Below are positions 1-4,856 of a stretch of 8,174 bases of DNA, piece by piece (position 1 is the stretch's first letter; each line of letters starts with the position of its first letter). A model generated the notes under the pieces. It worked only from the letters and a program-made list of their open reading frames with translations, was not told where the DNA came from and searched no databases. Made by a program: the position numbers and the translations under genes. Origin of the DNA: Deltaproteobacteria bacterium (GTDB taxonomy: Bacteria; Desulfobacterota; BSN033; UBA1163); NCBI GenBank assembly GCA_016875155.1, contig VGSD01000108.1:1-8174 (forward strand), in the 5' to 3' direction.

Positions 1-128
1 TTTCTTCTGCCCATCAAAGCGCTATGCCCGCAGTAAGCATAATCGTTCAAGTCTGAAAGGGTAGCGACGATTCCCGCCCGGATTGGATTCAGGTGAATAT
101 ACCGCACAAGTTCCCGCAGATATGTGTT
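1..128 (-). pseudogene. REP-associated Y1 (IS200-like) transposase fragment
   Basis: The minus strand reads in frame TYLRELVRYIHLNP, then IRAGIV, then a short stretch ending at the left edge. This is the hallmark helix of REP-associated tyrosine transposases (RAYT, Y1_Tnp superfamily), single-strand HUH transposases that act on palindromic repeats. The YIHLNP block probably contains the active-site tyrosine, but the upstream HUH part is absent. The reading frame runs into an 11-nt A tract (minus strand) and then the IS21-like element at 137-375, so the gene has lost its 5' half. Its 3' end lies outside the window. The fragment is almost certainly non-functional. Confidence 0.8.
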
Positions 129-136
129 TTTTTTTT

Positions 137-163
137 TGTTACCACCGATTAAGAATGGACCCA
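137..163 (+). repeat. Left terminal inverted repeat of the 239-bp element
   Basis: It starts TGTTACCACCG and ends with AATGGACCCA. It matches the reverse complement of 349-375 at 23 of 27 positions. It abuts an 11-nt T tract (127-137) that joins it to the transposase fragment. Confidence 0.75.
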
Positions 164-205
164 CCCACCACCGGAAATCGGACCCACCCCAGGGAAACTC
201 GATTT

Positions 206-279
206 TTGTTGCCGCGCGGCAACAATCGATTTTCCAAAGGCTCTAACCAATCGATATAAAGAGCATTTGGAAAATCGAT
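206..279. repeat. Nested hairpins inside the IS21-like element
   Basis: Two perfect inverted repeats sit side by side. A 20-bp palindrome is centred on GCCGCGCGGC (206-225). A 14-bp arm pair, ATCGATTTTCCAAA at 225-238 and its complement at 266-279, has a 27-bp loop. There is no T tract typical of an intrinsic terminator. The role is unknown. Confidence 0.6.
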
Positions 280-320
280 GATAAAGGTTTTAGCCTTCTT
301 AGGGACAACTCCAGTTGTTC

Positions 321-1223
321 TCAAGTGGGTCCACTTTGAGGAGTTGCCTGGGTCCATTTTTGACCGGTGATAACACCGATAGAGGGATTCTCGCCCTTCT
401 CCCGCACCTGACGGTCGAGCGTCGTCAGATAGAACTGCATTTTTCCGACGAACTCTGGCTGGAACTCGCCCACCTTCAGTTCAATGGCAACGAGGCACCG
501 AAGCCTTCGGTGGAAAAGCAAAAGATCGATAAAAAACTCCCGGCCTTCTACCTCCAGCCGGTATTGGCTGCCGACAAAAGCAAAAAGACCACCCATGGCG
601 CGAAGGAATTGCTCAATGCGTCCCACGAGTGCGCGCTCCAGCTCACGCTCGGCATGCTCTTCGCCAAGTTCGAGAAAATCGAAGGTGTACTCATCCTTGA
701 CGGCCAACTTTGCCTGAGCACGCAGCTCCGGCGTCAAGGCCTTGTCGAAGTTGGTCTGCCCGAGCAGAGTCTTCTCGTAGCTCTGATTCTCGATCTGATG
801 GATAAGGACATTCTTGGTCCACCCAAACTTTTTCGTCATGCGGATATAGAACTCACGTTCCAACGGATCGCGACAACGCTGGAGAACGATTAGATTCTGT
901 GTCCACCCGATTTGTGCAACCAGTGGTTGCACTTTTGGTAGATCGCGGTATGCGATATAGAATTCCCTCATGTAAAAGACGTTACGACGCGAGAATCCAC
1001 CGACGCCTGGGAATTCCATCCGCAGATCGCTGGCCAGTTGCTCTACCACGGCATCGCCATGCACCCCTGTGACTTGGCGCTTGGATATCATCCGTCCGAT
1101 GTCCCAATAGAGAACCACCAGTTCCTTATTCACTGCACGAAATGCGGCATATTGTGCTGCCCGGACACGCTCCTTAACCTCAGCAAGCAGACGGGCATAC
1201 TCATTCGTCATCAGCTTGCTCAT
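321..1223 (-). CDS. DUF1016 (YhcG-type) PDDEXK nuclease, C-terminus replaced
   Basis: A 300-residue protein of the DUF1016/YhcG family. These proteins have an N-terminal helical domain (about residues 5-170) and a C-terminal PDDEXK nuclease fold, and often occur on mobile or defence-associated DNA. The core looks intact: the FFIDLLLFH strand gives D233, and VAIELKVGEF gives E248 and K250. The conserved ENPSIG motif (278-283) is where the family normally runs on for roughly 50 more residues. Here the frame instead enters the IS21-like element, so residues from about 284 (ending SGPT) are element-encoded. The start has GAGGAG about 9 nt upstream; ATG codon 5 is an alternative. Activity is uncertain because the tail is lost, though the catalytic residues remain. 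The target is unknown. Confidence 0.88.
   Translation of the reverse strand: MSKLMTNEYARLLAEVKERVRAAQYAAFRAVNKELVVLYWDIGRMISKRQVTGVHGDAVVEQLASDLRMEFPGVGGFSRRNVFYMREFYIAYRDLPKVQPLVAQIGWTQNLIVLQRCRDPLEREFYIRMTKKFGWTKNVLIHQIENQSYEKTLLGQTNFDKALTPELRAQAKLAVKDEYTFDFLELGEEHAERELERALVGRIEQFLRAMGGLFAFVGSQYRLEVEGREFFIDLLLFHRRLRCLVAIELKVGEFQPEFVGKMQFYLTTLDRQVREKGENPSIGVITGQKWTQATPQSGPT
349..375 (-). repeat. Right terminal inverted repeat of the 239-bp element
   Basis: Read on the minus strand it starts TGTTATCACCGG and ends with AATGGACCCA. It pairs with 137-163. Its outer edge falls inside the DUF1016 reading frame, just after the NPSIG codons. Confidence 0.75.
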
Positions 1224-1329
1224 ATCCCTAGCTCCTCGAAATTCTCCTGAATCTTAGCCAGTGGCCGTAGTTGAAAACTTTCACTTCTCTTTCCCCTTCA
1301 GAAATCTTACCCAACCTCGCCTTTCAATT

Positions 1330-1403
1330 GCTCACAATTTCACCCAAAGGGCATAGCGCATGGCGTAGAGCGTAAATGTGTAATCGGAAAGCGTAAGGTG
1401 TAA
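1330..1403. repeat. Degenerate AGCGCAT-type repeat, copy A
   Basis: The stretch CTCACAATTTCACCCAAAGGG followed by short units resembling AGCGCAT, GGCGTAG and AGCGTAA resembles 2523-2575. It lies between the DUF1016 and HEPN genes. A further imperfect repeat follows (AGCGTAAATGTGTAA at 1369 and AGCGTAAGGTGTAA at 1390). It looks like dispersed intergenic repeat DNA. Otherwise 1224-1427 shows no gene. Confidence 0.5.
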
Positions 1404-1427
1404 CACGCAATAACCTCATTTTGTTCT

Positions 1428-1865
1428 TTATAAAAGCTCTGGGTGGTTTTTCTTAAGCCATGCGACGACCCGATCCTTTAAATCTTTGGCTAAGGCGATC
1501 ATTTCTCTTGCCTCTTGTTCAGAGGTTGCACCGGCTCGCTCGTAGCTCCCTATATTCCTTTTCTTACGGAATTTATCTAACCGATGAATTAAGTTTTTAT
1601 CCGCCTTGATGGTATAGGCAAGTGACTGGATCACCCTATAGTGATGTGCTTCTCGCGAAGCCCTATAACCAGAGGCGGCAAGGGCTGCCGCTGCCGCTTG
1701 CAGTGCCGCATTGTAGGCTATATTGAGTTGCCAGTCCGGGCCAAGATGGGCCGTCTGGCATTGGGCCAGGTCACGATCTGCCATTTTCAGCAAATCCGAA
1801 ATTTCCGGGCGACTCGTCTGATGTTCAACGAGCCACCGGCTTTTTAGCCAATCTTGCAAGCTCAT
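1428..1865 (-). CDS. HEPN domain protein (MNT-HEPN module)
   Basis: A 145-residue, largely helical protein recognised as a HEPN-fold partner of a nucleotidyltransferase. Residues 15-135 form the bundle, with the helix AYNAALQAAAAALAASGY (50-67) and the conserved tail FRKKRNIGSYE (99-109). HEPN toxins usually carry R-x4-6-H as the RNase motif. Here R103-N104 is followed by Y108, as in SAV_6107-like HEPN proteins, so RNase activity is doubtful. The gene overlaps the upstream nucleotidyltransferase by 41 nt, implying one mRNA and coupled translation. GGAG lies 6 nt before the ATG. Known MNT-HEPN pairs act as toxin-antitoxin systems in which the MNT protein adenylylates the HEPN toxin. That function here is inferred from family and neighbourhood. 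Confidence 0.8.
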   Translation of the reverse strand: MSLQDWLKSRWLVEHQTSRPEISDLLKMADRDLAQCQTAHLGPDWQLNIAYNAALQAAAAALAASGYRASREAHHYRVIQSLAYTIKADKNLIHRLDKFRKKRNIGSYERAGATSEQEAREMIALAKDLKDRVVAWLKKNHPELL

Positions 1866-2451
1866 GTTTGTCTCCGATGAGGAACAACATGGGTCCTTTT
1901 AAGACAGCATTGAGAAAATGGTGACCTTCAGCCAGTTTCGATCGGAACTCTTCGGGGGGATAAACGGTTGGGTTAATCTCACGGCCAATTGTATGTTGAG
2001 CCTCTTCAAGGGATGAAACAATTTTACTAAAGGTGACTTTGCCCACGACCAACAGATCGACATCGCTGTCTCGGTGCTCGTCACTACGTGCAACGGATCC
2101 ATAGATGAAAGCCACGTGAATGCGATCCGCTAAAGGGGTCAACGCTGCTTTTAGGGTGGCCCCTACTCCAACCGTCTTGGTAATTATTTTCTTCAGTTCC
2201 TCAAATACAGGACACCGTGGATTGGCCTGGTAGTAGACCTGCCGACCACGCACAATCCGCTGAATGATCCCTGCCTCTGTGAGATGCTTTAATTCCCTCT
2301 GCACAGCTCCCAATCCGACTCCAGCGACACGAGCAATTTGGCGTAGATAGAAAGCGTCGTCCACATGGCTGTAAAGCAATGAGAGAACCGACCGGCGGGT
2401 CTTGCCAAATAGAGTCCCTGACAAGTGATCCTGATCAAGTTGTGTACTCAT
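1825..2451 (-). CDS. Winged-helix/nucleotidyltransferase fusion (MNT antitoxin-regulator)
   Basis: A 208-residue protein starting MSTQLDQDHL. Residues about 14-75 form a winged helix-turn-helix (TRRSVLSLLYSHVDDAFYLR, then the helix GAVQRELKHLTEAG and the wing RGRQVYYQAN). Residues about 108-200 form a minimal nucleotidyltransferase with GS (118-119) and the D130-x-D132 metal pair in SDVDLLVVG. The fold suggests DNA-binding autoregulation plus NMP transfer, probably onto the HEPN partner encoded 41 nt into its 3' end. An upstream ATG at 2502 would add 17 residues and has a modest GAGG site. I prefer 2451, because the promoter and palindromic operator lie between the two starts and transcription would begin below 2462. 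Translation from 2451 would then be near-leaderless. Confidence 0.87.
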   Translation of the reverse strand: MSTQLDQDHLSGTLFGKTRRSVLSLLYSHVDDAFYLRQIARVAGVGLGAVQRELKHLTEAGIIQRIVRGRQVYYQANPRCPVFEELKKIITKTVGVGATLKAALTPLADRIHVAFIYGSVARSDEHRDSDVDLLVVGKVTFSKIVSSLEEAQHTIGREINPTVYPPEEFRSKLAEGHHFLNAVLKGPMLFLIGDKHELARLAKKPVAR

Positions 2452-2454
2452 AAT

Positions 2455-2481
2455 GGGTACAATTGTACCTCTTTTGGGTAC
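2455..2481. promoter_or_regulatory. Palindromic operator over the MNT-HEPN -10 box
   Basis: GGTACAATTGTACC (2456-2469) is a perfect 14-bp palindrome containing the -10 hexamer. The hexamer GGGTAC recurs at 2455 and 2476, two helical turns (21 bp) apart. This is the expected layout for autorepression by the winged-helix protein encoded next to it. Binding is inferred. Confidence 0.65.
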
Positions 2482-2490
2482 GCTTTTCAA
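2462..2490 (-). promoter_or_regulatory. Sigma70-like promoter of the MNT-HEPN operon
   Basis: On the minus strand TTGAAA (2485-2490) and TACAAT (2462-2467) are separated by 17 bp; each matches consensus at 5 of 6 positions. Only 10 nt separate the -10 box from the ATG at 2451, so the predicted leader is about 3-5 nt, with no room for a Shine-Dalgarno site. Confidence 0.65.
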
Positions 2491-2522
2491 TGCTTTACCC
2501 ATCCGCCCTCACCTAACAATCA

Positions 2523-2575
2523 CTCACAACTTCTCGCAAAGGGCAGAGCGCATAGAGCATAGCGCATAGGGTAAA
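2523..2575. repeat. Degenerate AGCGCAT-type repeat, copy B
   Basis: Near-tandem 7-mers (AGCGCAT, AGAGCAT, AGCGCAT, AGGGTAA) follow CTCACAACTTCTCGCAAAGGG. The order of parts is the same as at 1330-1376. The copy lies just upstream of the MNT gene. Confidence 0.55.
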
Positions 2576-2644
2576 TACCAAACCTTTTCTGGGCAGCCCT
2601 CAAATCCTCAATCGGTGCAATCGCTGAAATAACATTCCACCTCA

Positions 2645-2766
2645 CGCAGAGCGCCTTTCGGCATGCTCAAGGCCCTGAGCCACTCGGCCCTGAACTCGTA
2701 ACCAAAGGGCTCAGTCGAAGGGCATCCATCCTTCGTCCCGCTTTGCGGGGCTTCGGAGGACAGGTA
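2645..2766. repeat. 122-bp direct repeat, copy 1
   Basis: Identical, base for base, to 3426-3547 (offset 781). It contains small hairpins, including CGAAGG/CCTTCG (2716-2735) and CCCGC-TTT-GCGGG (2737-2749), and no credible ORF. It ends 24 bp past the brnA stop codon. It resembles dispersed, hairpin-rich intergenic repeats of environmental bacteria. Confidence 0.9.
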
Positions 2767-2790
2767 AGGTACAAGACCAACCTAAATTCA

Positions 2791-3066
2791 TTAACTAGCC
2801 TTCTTAAGAACCCGAAGCTCATTTCGCACTACTTCTTTAACAATCTCCTGGATCGGACGCTTGTCCTGTTTAATATAGTTCCGCAAGGCCTGGTTGATGG
2901 CTGTCTGATATCCCCGACCTTCACGCTCAGCCTCATCCCTAAACCACTCCAATATATCCGTATCGATGAAGATCGTGATCCTGGTTTTGCCCTTTTGGGG
3001 TATTACCTGTCCCCGCTTGCCTTTACTGAAGTCATATTCCTCCAGCATTTCATTCTTTTTGCTCAT
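2791..3066 (-). CDS. brnA: BrnA family antitoxin (ribbon-helix-helix)
   Basis: A 91-residue antitoxin of the BrnA/CopG-like type. The N-terminal part is linker (residues 1-27). The strand TRITIFIDTDILEWF (28-42) and the helix pair ending YQTAINQALRNYI (53-65) form the ribbon-helix-helix DNA-binding domain. The C-terminal helix (66-91) is charged. BrnA proteins neutralise BrnT by direct binding and, with it, repress their own promoter. The start overlaps the brnT 3' end by 17 nt. It has a strong GGAGG site 4-5 nt before the ATG, embedded in the toxin's last codons, so antitoxin translation should be efficient. Both length and partner fit the family well. Confidence 0.9.
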   Translation of the reverse strand: MSKKNEMLEEYDFSKGKRGQVIPQKGKTRITIFIDTDILEWFRDEAEREGRGYQTAINQALRNYIKQDKRPIQEIVKEVVRNELRVLKKAS

Positions 3067-3322
3067 AAATCCTCCGCTCCCTTGGGATTGCTTTCCGGGC
3101 TGAAATCAACCTGATCTCCTCCTCACCCGAATAAGAGTAAACAACAACCAGCACCCTCCCTAAAAGATCTGATCCAATGGTTATAAACCTTTGTTCAGTA
3201 TGCCGTGTATCTTCAATCGTTATTGCCATCGGGTCATCAAGTACCGTGGCAGCATGGGAGAACTCAATGCCATGATTCCGTATGTTTGCGGCACCCTTCT
3301 TGATATCCCAGACAACCTTCAT
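3050..3322 (-). CDS. brnT: BrnT family ribonuclease toxin
   Basis: A 90-residue BrnT toxin, a RelE-fold mRNA-cleaving RNase of type II toxin-antitoxin systems. Diagnostic motifs are present in order: VVWDIKKGAANIRNHGIEF (3-21), the ATVLDDPMAITIED segment (25-38), RFITIGSDLLGRVLVVVYS (45-63) and IRLISARKAIPRERRIYE (70-87). The length is normal and nothing is missing. The ATG at 3322 is the only start that keeps the conserved N-terminus, because a TAA lies in frame just upstream. No Shine-Dalgarno site precedes it; the region is AT-only up to the -10 box. It is the first gene of a two-gene operon with brnA and lies inside a unit bounded by 122-bp direct repeats. Confidence 0.92.
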   Translation of the reverse strand: MKVVWDIKKGAANIRNHGIEFSHAATVLDDPMAITIEDTRHTEQRFITIGSDLLGRVLVVVYSYSGEEEIRLISARKAIPRERRIYEQKE

Positions 3323-3351
3323 ATTATATGTATTTTATATGTATCTGTCAA
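3323..3351 (-). promoter_or_regulatory. Consensus promoter abutting the brnT start codon
   Basis: On the minus strand TTGACA (3346-3351), 17 bp and TATAAT (3323-3328) match sigma70 perfectly, yet TATAAT touches the ATG at 3322. RNA from it would start about 4 nt inside the gene. A shifted pair, TTGAAA (3358-3363) and TATAAA (3334-3339) with 18-bp spacing, would leave a leader of about 5 nt. Confidence 0.6.
3324..3344. promoter_or_regulatory. Two 10-bp direct repeats, candidate BrnA operator
   Basis: On the minus strand ATACATATAA occurs twice with an 11-bp period (3335-3344 and 3324-3333), one helical turn apart. Ribbon-helix-helix repressors commonly bind such tandem sites. The repeats cover the -10 and spacer of the brnTA promoter. 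Simple AT-rich sequence is the alternative. Confidence 0.5.
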
Positions 3352-3425
3352 CTATTATTTCAAAGACTTTACGGCAAGGTCTATATAGAAGACTATCCAT
3401 CCTCACCTTTCATGTACCAATAAAC

Positions 3426-3547
3426 CGCAGAGCGCCTTTCGGCATGCTCAAGGCCCTGAGCCACTCGGCCCTGAACTCGTAACCAAAGGGCTCAGTCGAA
3501 GGGCATCCATCCTTCGTCCCGCTTTGCGGGGCTTCGGAGGACAGGTA
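3426..3547. repeat. 122-bp direct repeat, copy 2
   Basis: Perfect copy of 2645-2766 in the same orientation. It lies about 100 bp upstream of brnT. The flanks of the two copies are unrelated, so the identity stops sharply at both ends. Confidence 0.9.
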
Positions 3548-3565
3548 GGACATGAGGCAAAATCG

Positions 3566-3682
3566 CTAAAACCCAATCATTTGAAGATCGCTTTGTTTAA
3601 GGCGATCCCGATAATCGCCAGTCATTCGTTCTTTTTCTTCCATGGGGTTTAAGGTCACAATTTGTGACCTCAAGTTTTCAAA
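3566..3682 (-). pseudogene. Possible ORF6N-domain gene fragment
   Basis: The minus strand reads FENLRSQIVT and continues open for 28 more codons to a TAG. That decapeptide is typical of ORF6N domains (phage- and mobile-element-associated DNA-binding proteins, often ...EEFENLRSQIVTS...). The upstream part of the domain is missing, and the residues after the decapeptide (LNPMEEKERM onward) do not resemble the family. If real, it is a decayed or recombined remnant. An internal ATG would give a 25-residue peptide with no convincing ribosome binding site. The call rests on ten residues. Confidence 0.35.
3652..3670. repeat. 19-bp perfect inverted repeat
   Basis: AGGTCACAA-T-TTGTGACCT, with 9-bp arms and a one-base centre. 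It coincides with the codons for RSQIVT of the ORF6N-like fragment, so it may be a coding coincidence. It also looks like a regulator-binding dyad. Confidence 0.5.
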
Positions 3683-4011
3683 TAGGATTGGGGACGTCGT
3701 TCACTTTTCCCTTTTATAAATCTTACCTGAGTCAAGGATGGGGGGTAGGCAACCGTAACAAATTATCACGAAAATATAATTCCGTTCCGATCACCTCAGA
3801 CGTTGGCCTCTTTATATCAAAATTTTAATTTTGTAGCAATTGTTTGGAAAAGAGAAATTGGATCAAAAGCGGAAGGTTTTAATCTAGAAGAGGTTGATCG
3901 AGGTCGCGGAGGGTAGAATGATATCACTCCAAGGAATAAGGGCTTTGAAGAACAGCATTCTTGATTAAATTTAAGACACCGGCACTGGAAGTTTGGTTTA
4001 TTCTAATCAAA
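3683..4011. other. Non-coding stretch between ORF6N remnant and PIN module
   Basis: About 330 bp with no supported gene. It holds a short AT-rich hairpin (CAAAATT/AATTTTG, 3818-3833). A plus-strand 16-residue ORF at 3918-3968 has a GGAGG site but no recognisable product. A plus-strand frame is open up to the TAG near 3916 but lacks an ATG. It may be decayed gene DNA. Confidence 0.5.
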
Positions 4012-4185
4012 TCAACCGAGTGCTTTTTTCTGTTTGGTCTGTAATTTTGGAGAAACGACTCGTTCGCGATGCCTTTTTTCCTTTTTTCTCAACCGGTTCA
4101 TGATCTGTTTAAGATCGTAATTACACTCCTTCGCTATTTTTTCACGAACAAGATGAATCTCTTCTACAATAGGGTCTTTCCACAT
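4012..4185 (-). CDS. Small putative antitoxin partner of the PIN toxin
   Basis: A 57-residue, highly charged protein starting MWKDPIVEEIHLVREKIAKE. It resembles the short proteins that accompany this PIN subfamily (pattern KDPIVEE...R...NYDL...L), generally regarded as antitoxins. I see a predicted helix at residues 5-21, the NYDLKQIMNRLRKKE segment (22-36) and a basic tail (37-57). The ATG at 4185 has GGAGG 6 nt upstream and lies 1 nt past the PIN stop codon. A GTG start at 4197 would add four residues but would remove that GGAGG from the leader. Tight coupling to the PIN gene supports the pairing. The antitoxin role is inferred. Confidence 0.65.
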   Translation of the reverse strand: MWKDPIVEEIHLVREKIAKECNYDLKQIMNRLRKKEKRHRERVVSPKLQTKQKKALG

Positions 4186-4186
4186 C

Positions 4187-4675
4187 TTAACCTCCACCCG
4201 GAGACGTCAAAAGTTCCTCTGGTGTCGCAATAATTGGGGTTGGTCGTCCCAGAACAGCATTTGCCCTTTGAAGCCGCCTGATTATCAAACCGTTAGCCAA
4301 ATGGGCGCAGTTCCAGGTTAACAAATAATCTACTTCATAATAAACCGCACATGCCAGGTGGACCACATCTAACTGTGCTCCGCGCGGCAGGCCCAATTTA
4401 TGGAGATACTCCCCAGCTAAAAACTCAACCTCTTCTGTCAATGCTAAAATTGGTAATTCTGCCACGTAGGTCAAGCGCCGAGAAGCAGCGTCAGGATCAC
4501 CTATACTTATTTCGTCCAGGACTACCTGGGATATGTAATTGTTGAATTTTGATCGTGCCCAATCCCACCATTCATGGGTAATCTGTTGGTGGGCTGCTAC
4601 GATTAAATCTCGACTTGGATACGCAGCTAGGTAGCTGATAATGGTGGATTCTAAATATAGTGTTGGTTTACTCAT
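4187..4675 (-). CDS. PIN-domain (VapC-like) ribonuclease toxin
   Basis: A 162-residue PIN-domain protein. PIN toxins are Mg-dependent RNases of type II toxin-antitoxin systems. Motifs in order: YLESTIISYL (7-16, with E9 in place of the usual first Asp), the SRDLIVAAHQ and ITHEWW helices (21-37), YISQVVLDEISIGD (47-60; D54/E55), GAQLDVVHLACAV (99-111; D103) and YLLTWNCAHLAN (117-128), ending TPEELL. This is the longer PIN subfamily with the LLTWNC motif, and the acidic site is complete apart from E for D at position 9. The start at 4675 follows a weak AGGG site. The small putative antitoxin follows 1 nt after the stop. Dyads just upstream suggest autoregulation. Confidence 0.88.
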   Translation of the reverse strand: MSKPTLYLESTIISYLAAYPSRDLIVAAHQQITHEWWDWARSKFNNYISQVVLDEISIGDPDAASRRLTYVAELPILALTEEVEFLAGEYLHKLGLPRGAQLDVVHLACAVYYEVDYLLTWNCAHLANGLIIRRLQRANAVLGRPTPIIATPEELLTSPGGG

Positions 4676-4680
4676 CGAGC

Positions 4681-4718
4681 CCTAATCGCATTAGGATATG
4701 TCTATCTCAACTTGAGAT
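4681..4718. promoter_or_regulatory. Two dyads upstream of the PIN toxin
   Basis: CCTAAT-CGC-ATTAGG (4681-4695) begins 5 nt upstream of the PIN start codon and overlaps its weak ribosome binding site. ATCTCAA-C-TTGAGAT (4704-4718), a perfect 15-bp dyad, follows 8 bp further upstream. Both fit operator sites for an autoregulating toxin-antitoxin complex. No confident -10/-35 pair was found. Confidence 0.5.
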
Positions 4719-4856
4719 CCGACATTGAATAATTCAAATATATCAAATTACTTATCAAAGGACAATTCTTTTTTCCCATTATCTGAGAGGAAAAATGGCT
4801 TTTCCCCATAAGTCAGGAAGAAATGACGCATGTACCGGAGGAAGGGCCCTTTATCT

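Larger units (their letters stand above)
137..375. mobile_element. 239-bp non-autonomous element with IS21-like ends
   Basis: The outer 27 bp of each end are imperfect inverted repeats (23 of 27 match), both starting 5'-TG. Inside each end a second GGACCCA motif follows the first at exactly 23 bp (157-163 and 180-186 on the left; complements at 349-355 and 326-332 on the right). Paired transposase-binding repeats at both ends, with TG/CA termini, are characteristic of the IS21 family. The 239 bp have no room for istA or istB, and the only frame open across it looks fortuitous. No target-site duplication is visible. It could be a MITE-like element or an internally deleted copy. The family assignment is inferred from architecture only. 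Confidence 0.65.

Noticed and set aside
139..357. 72-residue minus-strand open frame inside the IS21-like element
   Set aside because: It spans both terminal repeats and the hairpins, has no family resemblance and follows the symmetry of the element; probably fortuitous.
315..893. 192-residue plus-strand open frame
   Set aside because: Antisense to the DUF1016 gene, with no recognisable motif; it is a coding shadow.
2580..2640. Minus-strand frame reading NVISAIAPIEDLRAAQKRFG
   Set aside because: It looks faintly coding, but no start, family or flanking frame supports it; at most a decayed fragment.
2743..3114. 123-residue plus-strand open frame
   Set aside because: It is antisense to brnA and begins inside the 122-bp repeat; the BrnA reading is clearly the real one.
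2645..3547. Two identical repeats considered as a CRISPR-like array
   Set aside because: Only two copies of 122 bp with a 659-bp coding interval; this is not CRISPR geometry.
3918..3968. 16-residue plus-strand ORF with a GGAGG site
   Set aside because: The ribosome binding site is good but the peptide is unrecognised and there is no visible promoter; not enough to call a gene.
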